Shown here one piece after another: positions 12,901-26,868 of a stretch of 64,000 bases of DNA. The notes beneath the pieces are model-generated. The model saw only the letters and a list, made by a program, of their open reading frames with translations. It was not told the DNA's origin and made no database searches. The stretch comes from Cinclus cinclus (lineage: Eukaryota > Chordata > Aves > Passeriformes > Cinclidae): contig NC_085049.1 in assembly GCF_963662255.1 (NCBI RefSeq), positions 53,925,158 to 53,989,157 on the forward strand. Reading direction: 5' to 3'. The translations under genes and the position numbers were made by a program. The first letter of the stretch is position 1. The number at the start of each line of letters is the position of its first letter.

Positions 12901-14561
12901 TGGTAATGGAAAAGATCAAATTCCTGCTGGCACCTCAGAAGATTTACATGGCTCTGTTATGGTCACTAACAGCAGACAGCTGGATATGAGTTTGTCCCCA
13001 CTTAAGTTAAACATCTACAGGACACAGATGCAATTTTCCCTGCAAAGCACCAAAACAGCTCCAGAGCCATCCAAGCCTTGGCATACACAGCAAAGAAATG
13101 GGGCTGCTGAGGTCAGGAACTGCTCTAGGCAGCCTGTGTTTTCCATGCTTGGCCATGGCCAGGCTGCAGGTCACTGGGTAGATTGAAACACTCACTAAAG
13201 AAATTTGTCTTTCACCTTTCAGGTCTCTTGAGAGACTTTTATCTGCCACCAATTTCAAGCCGATGGATGTTTTAATGTTTTCAAACTGGTCCTAGGAATT
13301 GTGTATTAGTTTGCACTGCCTTTGAAACTCAGTTGTTATCCTGAAAGGGCAGGAAGTGGGGATTAAGTCCATTAGATGTTGTTTGAACAACTTTCTTTTC
13401 ACTCAGCGTTGTGACTCTGCAGCTTGCCAACACATTTCAGCCTCTTTCCAGGAACTGGCACTGCAAGATGAAGCATGGCTGCCTGAAGACCTGGCATCTG
13501 TGCTGACTTTCATAAGTACCACACCGGAAGAATTGGAGAAGAAAACCCAGTGGCAGAGGAGAAAGAAACATCCCTGGCACCACCTTATACAAGTAGAACA
13601 CCGAAGACCTCTGTTTCAAAGAAGCCCTCTGCTGCCTGTGGGACTCAGGAGCAAAGTACATTATTCAGATGGAAAATGTGACAACCTAATCATCCTGAAG
13701 GGTACTATTATTGTCTGCTTAATATGCTTTACAGTCCCAATGAACAGGGAAGGCTGCCTGACAAGTGTAGGATGATGTATCTAATGGCTCCATACTACCG
13801 TGATGGATCCATAAAAGGAATCTAATTTCACAGTTTGGGGGAAATACAGACCATACAGTCAGCTCTTTAAAGCCACAGATTTCAGCAACTTGAACAAATG
13901 ATTCCAGTATAGGATATTCTGATCATTCAATGTTTTGCTTTACTTGTTGCTGCCTAATTTAAACTTGGGAATTAATTCCAGAATCCGTGAAGACTTACAC
14001 ATTAAAGAATATAAATCATGTTTGCCAGTCACAGAGGAAAATCAACAAAAAGTTTTTAGTTCAATCAGATGAAACAGTGCATTTGAAAATTCCCTGGGTC
14101 AGGATTATACAGCAAAGCAACTTAAATTGCACATGCAAAAATATTATAACTCTTGTGCGTGTCACTGGTGCAGAATCTGAATTTCTTCTGGGCAATTGCA
14201 CATGACAATCTAATTATTTTATAGACACAAATAGATTCAATTGTGCAAAAGGAAGGCTTGCTCAGGTTTTGAGTCTATTATTAATTTTGAAAATAGATCC
14301 CCTGTCTCTTCTGCTATCATGAAAGATATCACTTTACAGAGGACATAACCTTCAGAAGTGTATTTGGAATGATTAAGGGTTATTTGGTAACCACAATCAT
14401 GTCTGAAGTATGGAACAGAATAGGAAATGGTGCAGGCAGGAGTTTGATTCAAGTGGTGCAACTACCTCCTTCTCCTTTGATCTGGGGAATCAAATACAAG
14501 CTTAAAATTAAAGGTCACCATCAGGAGTTGGTCTGAGTCTTCTTGACTTATAAGTTAATAT
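9946..14561. other. Unique non-coding DNA
   Basis: No exon, RNA gene or repeat family is recognised. Open frames of 132 codons (12788-13186, plus) and 139 codons (13356-13775, plus) lack domains, composition bias or splice context that would support coding. 10960-11240 and 12170-12345 are candidate conserved non-coding stretches (separate entry for the latter). Confidence 0.5.
12170..12345. promoter_or_regulatory. Candidate conserved non-coding element
   Basis: A cluster of developmental-factor-like cores sits in about 180 bases: CATTAATTC near 12175, GATTAAACAATTT near 12223 and CTTAATTAC near 12275, with a CAGCTG E-box near 12294. No coding frame is supported. The density is suggestive only; such cores are common in AT-rich DNA. 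Confidence 0.18.
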
Positions 14562-14643
14562 GAATCATAGAAAATAGAATATGCTGAGTTGGAAGGGACC
14601 CATCAGGATCATTGAGTCCAACTCCTGACCCTACACAGGACAA
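14562..14643 (-). mobile_element. CR1 LINE, 3' terminal scrap
   Basis: The plus strand shows GAATCATAGAAAATAGAATA, then TGCTGAGTTGGAAGGGACCC and ATTGAGTCCAACTCCTGACC: the reverse complement of an avian CR1 3' end. Only the last 80 bases or so are recognisable. The terminal part has a small internal duplication (ATAGAA twice), which fits the repetitive CR1 tail. Confidence 0.85.
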
Positions 14644-17600
14644 TGAAAGACTTGTGCCTCTTCTTCCTCTCACTGCTCTGCACATTCAGGGTTGCTGAAA
14701 TCCAGGTTGGCAAGCCTACCCAAGTCCACACAAATCTCATAAAGGCCTTCTGCAGAGTTCGGAAGTTCTAGCCACAACAAAAAATCTTTCTCTTCATGTG
14801 AGTCTTAACTGGTTCTTGTACACTAGGTAACAAAAGGTAAATCACACATAAAAATACAGAATTGTTTCAAATCAGGAAAAGAAATTGTTAGAGACTAGGG
14901 GTATGTATCTTTTGGCCCTTCCCTGGTTATCAGTTAAGAAAATCAAGATGTTAGTAGTTCAAAGTGCTTAGTGTTCATACTTTTCTTGTCAAGTAAAGAA
15001 GTGGCCTGCCTGACATTCCCAGCATTGTGACTACTCTCATTTCAGTTGTATTCCCAGAAATTTTATACAACTATCTTGATATGTCATTGGAATAATGAAT
15101 GTACATGTCCTATTTATAAAAGTCTAGAAGATTCATCTTAGAAGCTAAACTGGCTACTAGAAAGAAAAAACACATCAGACAAATATGTCTAGAGTTCAGT
15201 TCTCATTAAAAGTTGTGTTTATTCAATTAATTTCATTTAGCACTTCAGCTTGGTGACTATTCTTGGGTGGGGATGAAGGGCCTCTGAAACCCCCTGGGCT
15301 CCGTACGTGCAAAGAGTCAGTCCAATGTAGTTGCTCTTTTTGGAAAACCAAAGATTTTCTTTAGGAGGAATTACAAAACTGAGCCAAACAATGAAGGCTG
15401 CTGGTTGGCTTGCTAGGAGCTCAAAGCAAATACATAAATACAAGAGCCAAGATGATATTTTCCCTTCTAACCACAGCCAAGTGCAATGGTTGTAACAGTG
15501 TGGGAATCACGGGCTTTGCTGAATGATTTCAAGAAGTTAAACACAGAATGCCATTGGACATCTAATCCTTCTAATCCAAAATTGATGCAATTATTTATTT
15601 CAGTGGGTGATTCCTGTGAATGTGAGCAGGATTTGGCTCTGGTTATGGATAAGTGAAGAGGACACCAAAGCATAAAATGGCAGCTTAGAATGACAGAGGA
15701 GATCCTAACCCTGGGGAGCCCATTTAAGCCAGCCAGCATGGTTCAGACAAAGCACTAAGAGGGGACACGGTTCCTTTCTGAAAAGAAAGAAAGGAAATTG
15801 CCCCCAAAAGAAAATTCCATAATCAGGATGACCATCAATAGAGGAGATTCCCTGTTGGTGAGGTACCTTCTTTCGACTGAAAAAATTCCCCACGTTTGTT
15901 GATTCTGATCCAGCTGGCCTGACTTGGATTTGTAACCACCAGATGCATTGCAAGGAGCTAGGGATATTCTAAAGAAAATCAAATAAAGTCTCTTTTTTAG
16001 ACTAGTAAGTAGCATTCTTGCAGATGGATGCATAAGACCATCAGTTAAAAAATGGATAAAATTGCTGCCCCCCTTCCAAAACATTTAAGATGCTTGCATC
16101 AAGCTGCCTTTGGTTTGTATACATATCAGATTATAGAAGATCTGCATCTTTATATTTTTTCTTAAAAAGGATGGCAGCCTTAGCTCAATGGAGTTAGTGA
16201 GACAATCCTTTAAGCTGTGTCAAAATGCCAGTTATCCTAAGATGCCACCCAGATTTGAATAATTTAGAAAGAGACAAAACCACAGAAAAGAGGAATCATC
16301 CTTTGACTACTTCTGCTTTTGACACGGCTGCCTCCCTCTCTTTTTTAACCAAAGCATCTTCGTCTCTCTATCAGCCATGACAAGTGCCAATCAAACCGTC
16401 TGTTTCTAAGGTTCTGGGTAGAAAGTGAAACATGAAACATTTTCTAACAATCAGTGACCAGAAGTCCACTATCAGTGTGTGGTCTGGGAGAAGCCAGCCT
16501 TTTCCTTTTTCACTTCTAATCTCTGACCCACTATTTACCTTTTCTTTTTTTATATACTTTAATCTCTTTGTTGCGTCAAAGGATCCTAAACAAATTGTAG
16601 ATCAGTGTGGATTAGGCTTCTTTGTTACCAATGATTAGTACATTTACTTTTGCTTTAACATCTTCAGCAACAGCTGAATGTCAAAAAGATCCAGCAAGAG
16701 TTTGTTTAATCACAACAAAAACTATACCCACATAGTCTTACAATTGCATTGTCAGTCTCAGCATAAAAAACTGGGATACAATAGGAGACAGTGACCATGG
16801 ACCTGCATTGTTAGCATGTGCTTTCAGAGGTGCTATTCCAGTAATTCAGTATTACTGCAACCAGATTCACAGTAACCTTCATCAGATCAGGATAAAAATT
16901 AAGCTTCAGATATTTGCCTAAGACTCTGAATTCTTCTTCCGTTTGCACAGTAGTTGCACTGGATTCAGAAACAGTTTATGGAGCTTGGAGTTGCAGAAAT
17001 GTATTCAGTAGAAAAGTTATATAAAGTTGCTCAACAATCATGCAAATATGTGGATCAGAAATAAAGAAGGGAATTATCAAACACTGGGCTAGTTTCAAAA
17101 GGATGTACAAGGATCAGATGTCTTAAAGCAACTAGATTCAGATAAGCTTTCTTAAACCAGCATTGCATCTGCCCAGCCTGTGTGCAGTGGAGTGTATATT
17201 GCTGTGATTTACATGGAGTAAGCCACAAAAAATAAAAATGGGCAGAAGAGGAGAGGAATTTCATCTGAAGTCCTTTGATGCTGAAATTGAACCTACATTA
17301 GTAATCACCTTATACCATTAGCAAGGCCAGGGTCAGGAAGTCTTTGTATGATGCCCAGAAAAAATAAGATCATCTTTTTACTCTGTTGCCACACCTTATC
17401 TTTCCACATCAAATTCAAGGTTTTTGCCATCAAAGTGGCCTTTCCAATCTTGACAATGTTTTTCTTTTAACTGACATTGTTTCCCATCCTCCAAGCACCA
17501 CCAGAAATAACAGACCTAGCTCCTCTTTGCTGATATTGCTGACAACTACTTCCATTGTCTTCTCATATTTATTTGATGCAGAAAGTGACAGTCCCGATCT

Positions 17601-18780
17601 GAATTATCAAACCACTACCGCCCTTTGCACCAAAATGCTCCTACATTCTATCACCATGCAAAAATCCTTCTCATTCAATTTTCTGTGGGAAATTTCCCAG
17701 AAAAATAATACTAGTACAAGAAGTTGGTGGAAGTATCTGATATGACTGACACCTTAGTAAGGTTTCCAGATGCTTTTAATTTCAGAACTTTTGTTAGTTT
17801 GGAGTTTTTGCCAGTGGTGGTAATGTGGTGATATGAAGGTTCTTAGGTCAGCAGTTACCCCTATGTTTCTTTTTACTGACATAAAAATAAAACTCATGCC
17901 AAGGGAACTTTTAGAAATGTTTGAGTGATTTGGAAATTGTAAAAATACACACAAATACACAGAGCCATGTCAAGTATCTTAAAAGAGTCATCCAAATTTG
18001 TCCATTATAGCATTTGTGAAGTATGCTATCTGTATAAATATATCACTATATGTAAGGCCAGAGAAAGAATGAACACAAATATGTATAATATTGGAGAAAA
18101 GAAAGACACAATAATTGGATTATAAACCATCCACAAGCTTTAAGGTCCCCAAATCAAGCAATCAAACCTTCAAAAGCAAGTGCTATTTGAGAGCAGACTT
18201 CATTCAGCAACCCATGAGATGTGTAATAAAGACAAACTGAGATCAGATAAATAAAACCCAACAGCAAGCAAGAGCAGAGATCAGATAAGAAAAGGGACAA
18301 GAACCCAGGGGTAAACCAGGAGTTTATCAAGGGAATCAGAACTGTTTGTTATTAGATGTACAGTTTGGTGCACTTTAACAAGAATGTGAACACAGTATAT
18401 AAAAGTTAAGAAGGCCTTAAGGAAACAATCCTCAGTCTACCTGTGCCATCCTGAGTCTTAGGCAATTGTACAGTCAAGTGACTGTCTCAGTTCTCCAGTG
18501 TGGATTCAGTCTCATTAAAACCTGTCAAAAAATGTTACAGTAAATGAGACTGAGCAAGGATCAAGATATTTTTATCATTTTCTGAATATTAACAAGTTTA
18601 TCAGCAGAAGTACCTAAGCCCTAATTTTAGCATAATGGTCTTTATTTTTCATATTATTCCAATCAAAAATATGTGAAGAAATATTTGACAATAACAACAT
18701 TAGAAGATTTCAAGATCAATGGAATTACAGTTTTTTTCTTTAAAACCATGTTTAACATTTAAAAAGTCTTTTAAGAGGCC
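14644..18780. other. Unique non-coding DNA
   Basis: Nothing recognisable as a gene. Frames of 109 codons (15755-16084, minus) and 119 codons (17386-17745, plus) lack any family feature. No transposon is recognised. The sequence grows more AT-rich toward the microsatellite at 18781. Confidence 0.5.
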
Positions 18781-18856
18781 TATTTATATATATATATCTA
18801 TCTATATACATACATATACATATATATACGCATATACATATATATATATATATATG
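18781..18856. repeat. AT-rich dinucleotide and tetranucleotide microsatellite
   Basis: Interrupted (TA)n runs alternate with TATC and TACA units for about 75 bases and end in a pure TA run of roughly nine units. It is self-complementary over most of its length, so it could form cruciforms and is prone to slippage. Confidence 0.93.
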
Positions 18857-21800
18857 AGAAAAGAAAATGAAACCATACAAGAAACCCTGTAATCTGGACG
18901 TTTTGTCAGTTTTTGCACATTACAAGAGTTTCTCTAATGAAGGGGTGGGCACAGTGCCATTTTAGCTCAGACTAACGCCCCAAAAGGTTTGCCACCCTCT
19001 GTCCAGTGAGTCATGGGGAGCCACATCCAAGAGCAAGGACCAAGTGCATGGTGCCTGAATGACCCAGGGCCACTTCTCTCCCCAGCCACTGCAGGATCAG
19101 TGCTAGCCATTTGAAGGTAGTTTGCCAGTACCTGCAATAAGGACCACTTCCTTCACACAGTGGAAAGCTAATTTTAGAAGCCATTCCTGCAGATTGCCAT
19201 CAGCTGCCATAAATTTGTGCGTGACTCACTGTTGCTTTATTCCCACTGATGGGAGCCAATCTGCCTTTCCCTCCTGCAAAGCCCTCAAATCTGAGATATG
19301 GAGCACAACAGTCTGGCTGTGAGGGCGTAGCTGGGTAGACAAACCACAAGTTACATCATAAATTTGGGTTCACACCTGAAACAAGCACAAGAGGATGCCC
19401 CTTACTCTGAAACACCTCCTTGCAGGCTGCATCATTTCAGTCACCTCACTTCAATTACTTCTCTTCCCCCAGTTTGGTCAGCTTTTGTGGGGTATTTTTG
19501 CCTTGCTGCTGCCAGAGGAAATGAAAATATTATATTTAAGGGTCTTGGCTCTGACACAAAATCCTTTAGACTTAAAAAAATTTGAGACTGAGAGAAAGAA
19601 TCTTTACCTGCCCACAGTGAAAGATATTGAGGATAAATAACTATGATTATTTGATGACTCTGAAAAGTAAAAAAAAAAATATTAAAAAACACATTGTAAA
19701 AACCATCAAGTACCATAATTTGCAAAATAAGCTACACCTTCAAGTCACTTTATGCAGGTAAAAATGCAGGGAGCTGAAAATGCTATATTTTTGAATGTGA
19801 GAACTCACAAGGGATCTCAGGGAGAAAAACTATAATCTGTATCTTTTTCTGCTGCTGGGGAATTTTAAAAGAGCTCATGTTCAGTTTGCAGTTGACTGTT
19901 TGGCCTTCAGACAGGCAAAGCTTTCCAAAGAATCACAAAGAAGTGTAAAGACTGAGAAAACCCAAGTGAGCTGTTTGCTGGAAGTGCATGTACACCCCCT
20001 TGCTCCAAGGCAAACCAGAAGAAAAATAGCTAATTTAATAATTTTAGGTGAAGTTTCAAGCCTGTTTTGAGGCTAAGACCTTTGCAATTTCTGAAGAGCA
20101 TCATCTCCTCTATATGAGCTCTCTGAGCATGTCCTGTGCAAGAAATAGGGAGGATTTTAAAAGTTCTTAAAGCAAGTATCTACATGAGTATCACTGATTT
20201 AGCTGCAAAACATTTACAGATCAGACTTTCCTGAGTCACTGTCTATGGTAAGTAAATTTTTGAGACTATTTTCTGCCAGCTACAGCTCATAAATTATTGT
20301 GGTTAGACTGGCCTAATTATAGAACGCTTACAGACCTCTCATAAATAAAATACCACTGATGTCTTCTCTCTAATTGTTGTGTAACTCTAGCCTCACATGT
20401 CCAGTAGTAGCTGTGCTAAAACACTGTAAATCAGTTTAGCAGTTCCATTCACACATTGACAGACTCTGTGACAAACAGGATCACATTTCCTACCTAGGCA
20501 GCCCCTACTAAGCAGTCAGTTTTAGCAAGAGTAATTTGAACAGGGTCACCTACAGAAATATATTATACCATACAGAGGAAACTATCATGCTGTTATTTCT
20601 GCCCCATCCCCATAACAATACATTATTCTGCTACATACCTAAATGTTCTTTTTGTGGTCTGATTCACTGTAAAACCTCAAGAATCAAAAGGAAAACATTG
20701 GGCAGTTAAGAAAGATAATTTGAGGACTCTTAAACAAAGGACTTCAAACTGTAGTTCTGTGTAATGACATGAAAAAAAGTTCAGTGCTGGGCAGCTCTGC
20801 AAGAGAGGGTGAATACTGAAGACTGTTTCTGATGATAGCACTAATTATTTGGTTACTAAATTTTGCTTTCAGTAACATTCTAGAGATGTGAGCTACAGAC
20901 ACAGGGCTGCCACTTCCCTTTGCTTCCTTTCTTGCATTGCCTGCCAGAGCAGCGCTGATTCTGAGCTCTAGTTCACTCTAGAGCCTGGGGCTGGCTGTGG
21001 ACTGAAGCAAAGCTGGGTGCCACTGGGTGACCTCAGCCCTGCTGCAGGTGGGTACAACAACACAGCTCTGTGTGTGTCAGGGTAGCAGGAAATACCTGCT
21101 GCTTTGAAGCTCTGGCCACTGCTCACCAATGCAATGAAAGCTGCAGATCTGCAGGCTAAAACAGACTGGCAGGAGTCAAGTCTTTAGGAAGTTCTGAAGA
21201 CCTTGCAGCTCTTCTCCTTTTGAACTACAGGAAATTCTTCCCACCATGTGTGTCAGTGTGGTCCAGCTCAAAGCATAGAGGAAAAGACTGGATGCAGTTA
21301 CAATGGGAAGTTTTACAGTGGGAATGGGCAGCCAAAATTTCCTGATGGTAGTTTGATTCCCTGGTACACATTCTCTGAGTTTGCCTATTCTCCTCTGGAA
21401 AATGATGTTCAGGTTGCTTCTTCTCTGGCCATGGGGTCTCACTATACTTCCCACAGATTGTTGAAGCACAGATTGGGCTAGCACTGACTTAAATCAGGGT
21501 GAGCTTTCCTTCACAGAAACTCAAGTGTAAAAAGCTGCATTTTATGCTTAAAAAACCCTCCATCCCAAAAGAAAGACCCCCATCTTCTGGGGCCTTTTCT
21601 TTCTCCTCAGATAAATAAAAACTTCCCACCCTAAAATTGCCCAAATAATTGAAAGTAACTTTTTCCAGGTTTGGATAAATCTGGAGGGGAAAAACCCAAG
21701 AAAGTAATTTTTCAAGTGCTGATTGCTAGGTTCTATTCCAGTCTTTCAGACTCAGTGCATCGCACAGATTGCATCTGTTTATAATCTATGCAGGCTCACA

Positions 21801-22219
21801 GGTCATGTGCAACTTCACTGAAAAACAGGAGTGCTCCAAGGGGTCCAAGACCCAAGTTCCATCATCATCATCATCACACTCTTCCCAGAGGCTCAGACCG
21901 TGGTGACAATTATATGTAGGAGCCAAACACGACACAAATGTCTGCAGTGACAGCAGGCAGAGAACACTGCTGCTTGCAGTCAAAAAGTTCATACAGCAGC
22001 TCAGGTGTCAGGATAATTGTTGGAAGACCTGAGCCTATAACCCCTCCTATTTAACAGGCTATTCTGATCCCATCTCATCCCATCTTTGTGATGTTAGCAA
22101 TCCTGCTGCATGTAACACTCTCTTATTTTGTTCCTCTTTTTAACAATGCAGTAAAGGTTTACCCCTGAATTAAATGTAGTTAAGAAAGCTTCCCACCATC
22201 ATGAAAAAGAGCCCCTCCA
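18857..22219. other. Unique non-coding DNA
   Basis: No gene or repeat family is recognised. 20930-21130 is more GC-rich than its surroundings, without a CpG cluster or any coding pattern. A short ATC run occurs near 21861-21876. A minus-strand frame of 102 codons (21176-21484) has no recognisable domain. Confidence 0.5.
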
Positions 22220-22380
22220 CATTTTGTATTTTTATTATGGTTAATTTGCAGGGTCCTTTAAGAGCAGCTGCCAGTTTCATGTGTCAAACGACTGCCACAC
22301 AAAAGAGAATGTGGCAGCGAGCTGTGGATTTTGCTGACACAGCACACTGTTTCAATTGAAAACAAGGAATAGAAGGAGTA
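22220..22380. promoter_or_regulatory. Candidate conserved non-coding element with hairpin
   Basis: The stretch contains GGTTAATTTG near 22238 and an E-box CAGCTG at 22265-22270. CTGCCACA (22292-22299) and its exact reverse complement TGTGGCAG (22310-22317) are separated by 10 bases. The paired GCCACA/TGTGGC half-sites resemble RUNX- or NFI-like half-sites. No coding frame is supported, and function is inference only. Confidence 0.2.
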
Positions 22381-25300
22381 GTTTGAGAAACCTGACACTA
22401 GTTGTTACCTTTAGGAATCAAATCTTAACAAAATGAAGGCGAGCATACGTATTGCCTTTTTTTAATGAAATATTGTTAGATGCTGTTGGAGATACAGGTG
22501 ATCAGCAAGTCCTTCTGAGGAAACATCTGTTACAAAGGAGAAGAGAGGGAGATGGAGAAGGTGCTGCTTTTCTATCACTATAGTAAACACCTAATGTACC
22601 GTAAACAGAGCAAGTCATGCGGTAAAACATGAAGAAGCTCTTTTTTAATCATCTAAATAGAAATTTAATATCTTTGCATTTGCTAAGCAAGGCAAGTTGC
22701 CCAAGCAACCAGATACACAAAGCCTCATGCATTTATTCTGCCTTTGTGGCTACTGAACAAAGCTTCTAAGTCACAAGCATTAAGGCTGGTATTTACTAAG
22801 CAGTTGCACACGAGGACTCATTAGGAATATTAGATGGATACACATAAGGAAACGAGAAATCAAATAGCCACATATACGTATGACCCACACAAAAAGTCCA
22901 TGTGCTTTCCCAGTATTTTTTCTCCTTGATTCTGAGGTCCAACAGCCAGAATCAACTCCCCAGACCAGCCCCTGCTGTGGAGTGCTGAGCAAGAGCAGCA
23001 CAGCCCTAGGTCACGCTGTGAGGAGCGGAGAACTCTGATTTGTGGGGGGATGATGTGCTACAGAAAGCCTTTGCTACCAAACCTGCCCACAGTTACTGAG
23101 CTGCACCAGGGCTATGGAAGAGGAGAACATTCAAAAACCCCAACCATTACAATCCAGGAGACATTTGAAATTTGGTGGTTCTGTCTTAGTGTTGTCTGCC
23201 AGGTTCTAGGAGTCCACAGTACTTGGCCCTGGCTCTTTTTAAAGCATGGTTTCAGAAGTTAAGAGCACTGTTACTGTGATCAGTGGGCTTTGATTTTCTC
23301 TCCCTTTTCTGCTCTCTTGGGGGGAAGCGTGGCCCCAGTCAAATATCAAGGTCACATAAATGTAGCAAAATTTAGCTGGAATGAATGATATCCAATTTTC
23401 TAGACAGAACAGAATAGCAATAAAAAAGCTTGTATTCAACGTAAGAGCAGAACTCTCATGCTGCAACAGCAAGGCGGCCCTCCTCCTGCTTTTTGGCACT
23501 GCTGATTGCACCACTCCAAGAACTGCAACAGGAAAAAAATCTTCCAAGAAGCCTTCCAAATATAAAGGAACCTCTCACAGCCCCAGGAATAAAGGCAGAA
23601 CCAGATCTGCGGATCTTCAGGAGGCAGCAAATATTTCTAATGCTCAGCACTCTACAACAAATTAGAAACCCATTTGTATGACAGCTATAGAATTAGTTCT
23701 GCAGACAACTAGAAAACCTTCATTTTGGGCAGAAAATAAAACAGGGCCTCAGCTGCAGACCAAGGTATTAAAAAAAAAAAAAGGGGAATTCCTAATCAGA
23801 AGAATTCTTTCAGAGACAGCCTCCAAATCAAACAGCTCCTGCAGATGGCATCTCAGTAGGCAAATGTGGCATTTTGCGCTAAAATCCTTCCCAACATGCA
23901 CTTCAAATTAACAGCTTTGCTTAAAGTACTTTGTTATCATCAGTGTAGTCCTTCTCTGTTGCCACATTCAAAAATTTTGTCTGATTGCAACAGCCTGAGA
24001 AGAAAGAGGGAGATGGGCCATTTCCCAACCCCAGGATATTTTTGCCTGGCACAGAGATTCCTAAATTGAAGTGTCTGCTCTGAGATGGATACCTGGAAGA
24101 AGCATTTTGTCTTTTAATGATTTGAGTAGCTCTGCATGGTACATCTTCACTGTACAATGTACTTCTATAGGGTACCTCTTCACCTCCACCACTTGGGTAT
24201 ATACATATCCTTCATACTCTTGCCACTTTTCTTTAATTGCTCCATTTTCACTGAGTGTTTCTACTCCTCCTTTGTTTTTCTCATTGAATTGAGAGTTCTC
24301 AAGAAAGAGTTACCTTTAGTAACAGATCCTAACAGAGTGGATTGTTGATATGGATTCCTAACAATCATAGATAATAAAAGTATACCTTAATGGAACATAA
24401 CCTGGCTTTATAAATCACAGTGCTGCAATATGCAGCTGCACTGTTCTAATACTTTAAACGTTCAGATACAAGGAGCTGACTGGTGCCTGTATATGTCTTT
24501 GAAAATTACCCATACATACAATGCAAAAGAAAGTGCTACATTTAACTATTTTAAGGATGGGAAGTGAGGCTCAGAGAAGCCAGAAGACAGTCCCTGGGGA
24601 CCAGTGGCAATGCAGAGAACTGGTTTCCACACCTCAGGCTAATTAATGCTTTAAGCCAAGGACCCCCTTTCCATGCCAGCAGGAATATGACATCCTGCAT
24701 TCTAGCAGTTATGCATTTTGTTTCCAGTGAGGCTTGTAAAGTGCAAATTTCTGGCAAAACACATGACTTTTCCTTTCATATTTGTGAACAAGATTTTATT
24801 TATCCTTTTTATGAATAGTTCCTGCCATTCTCTTCACATTATAACTCATAGATACAGCTTTCCCTTGATATCTTATTTGTGCTTTAAAGCCATAATCTAT
24901 TCTTCAGGAAGTTTATGCACACACACAGGCCCACATTTCTATATGTGGGTACAAATACATATATAAATATACACACTCATGTGTATATGTGGCAGATATA
25001 AGTATCATATGGAGCAAATGCAAATGAACATATAGTTTTGATTCTTCTCCCACTTTGTTTGCCAATAGGGAATTACTGAGACATAGCAGTTTCATGACTT
25101 GAAAGATGAGATCATGATACTGCTATTTCTGCACTTACAAGGAGAGTGCAGGTGTTTCAAAGCATTTATGAAATTGCATGATTGACTCATATAGAAATCT
25201 ATTGACAATAAGTTGAACCTTTGCAGCTAGGCTGTAAAAGATTTGATTATAGTAACAATAGTCACCGTCATGAATGTCATAAATCTTAAGAGAAAGGACA

Positions 25301-26845
25301 CATATGTCACATATAATGCATGAAGAAGTTGTTCTTTTATCATGGATAACTTACCATTGTGTAGATACTCTGCTGATCAGCTAGTGCATTATTTGAATAA
25401 GTATCTGATGTCTTGTTTTCTTTCGAGGAGGCAGGTGCAGGATGAAGCAGGGAAGCCTGCCAAGATAGATGATAAATTGCCACTTGGTGCTGGGGACCAT
25501 GCTTAACATTAATGCAATGCTGCCAGGAATTAAGCAGTAGAGTAATAAGAAACTAGGAAGAAAATAACTTCTCATCCCCATTAAACAGATCAGCTTCATT
25601 TTCTTTCTTGGTTATAATTTCTAATACATCTAAAAAAAATTGCCATTGTCTCATTACAAACAAAACATAACAGAATTGGAAAACATCCTATGATTGACAA
25701 GCCATAGAACTATATAATAACGATACCAGTTGCTTTTCTTCTGGGGGAGTAATCTTGAAGCTGAAAAGTTTGAATAAAATTACAAAGAAAAATAATTGCA
25801 AAGAAGTATGGCCTAGATTTTGGAAGCCCTGCCCACTTAGGCAAGTGTTACTTCCTGGCTGAGCTGGCTCATTCAGTTGGTGGATCATGGTGTAGTCAGA
25901 AGTTACAGAGGGTCCAGAATGTCTCAAGTTTCCTTGTCTACTGTTTATCCCTTATTGCACTGAATTTGGACTACTATGAGATAAATTTAGAAATAATTTC
26001 ATGTTATTAGTTATGTGAGAAACAAAGAGAGGCCTTGTAGAAAAATTTGAATTGGTTGCCTACAGGTGAGTAAAATATTGCACAAAGTTCAGACTGAGTG
26101 AGAAGTTTGTCATTCATGCTGACCAAAATTAAGAGAATGTTTTAATGAAAAGCGGGTTCTTAGACACATTAGACTTTCCACTTTCTTAAGCCAGCAAATA
26201 AAAGCAAAAAGAAATACAAGTTTTATTTTTCCATTGTATGTACAATAGAATATGTGGAGAAAATACAAGTTTATAACAAATCTAAGTCCTAAAAACTATG
26301 ACTTCTGAGGCAGCTAAGAGCAAGTTACAGTCAAAGAGAGGCAGTGATATTCTTCTGACATTTTTCTTCCCAGGAACAAAACTCTGGTAATAGCAATGGA
26401 AATGCTTGCAGGTTGAAGCAACTCTTCTCTTTTGGTGTGTTCTAGGTAGCCAGGTCATAGATATTCTGAAAGACAACTGGAAGACTTGGCCTTGGAAAGA
26501 TGCCTGGTTTATTTGGTCTGGCCAGTGGTGCAGGACCAGGCACATACATATAACCAGAGACCCTTTTCAGATAGTAAAATAGGATTAAACACACTGTAAA
26601 CATGCTATGCTGCATTTCCCTCCATGATTTGGGAACAAAATTAGTCCTGCTCATATAGAGCTAGTTCAAGAATAAACCCTGTTCAAACCAGGTGTTTAAA
26701 AAATAATCTGCACTTTGCCAGCCATGGAAAATGCAGGTCTTGGATTCTTTCTCCCTTGCATATCATCAAAAAAATAAACACAGATATCACTTTGGGACAT
26801 CCAACCCCAACCTTATCTAAGTCATAGGTACTAGAGAAACCCACA

Positions 26846-26868
26846 TCAGCATTTCACTGAAATGCTGA
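26846..26868. repeat. Perfect 23-bp odd palindrome
   Basis: TCAGCATTTCA (26846-26856) and TGAAATGCTGA (26858-26868) are exact reverse complements around one C. Unlike the other small palindromes here it is not low-complexity, so a protein-binding dimer site is conceivable, but no known consensus was recognised. Confidence 0.75.

Noticed and set aside
13356..13775. 139-codon plus-strand open frame
   Set aside because: No recognisable domain, unremarkable composition, and overlapping open frame on the opposite strand; consistent with chance.
18781..18856. Cruciform or origin-like AT element
   Set aside because: An ordinary decayed TA/TATC microsatellite explains it.
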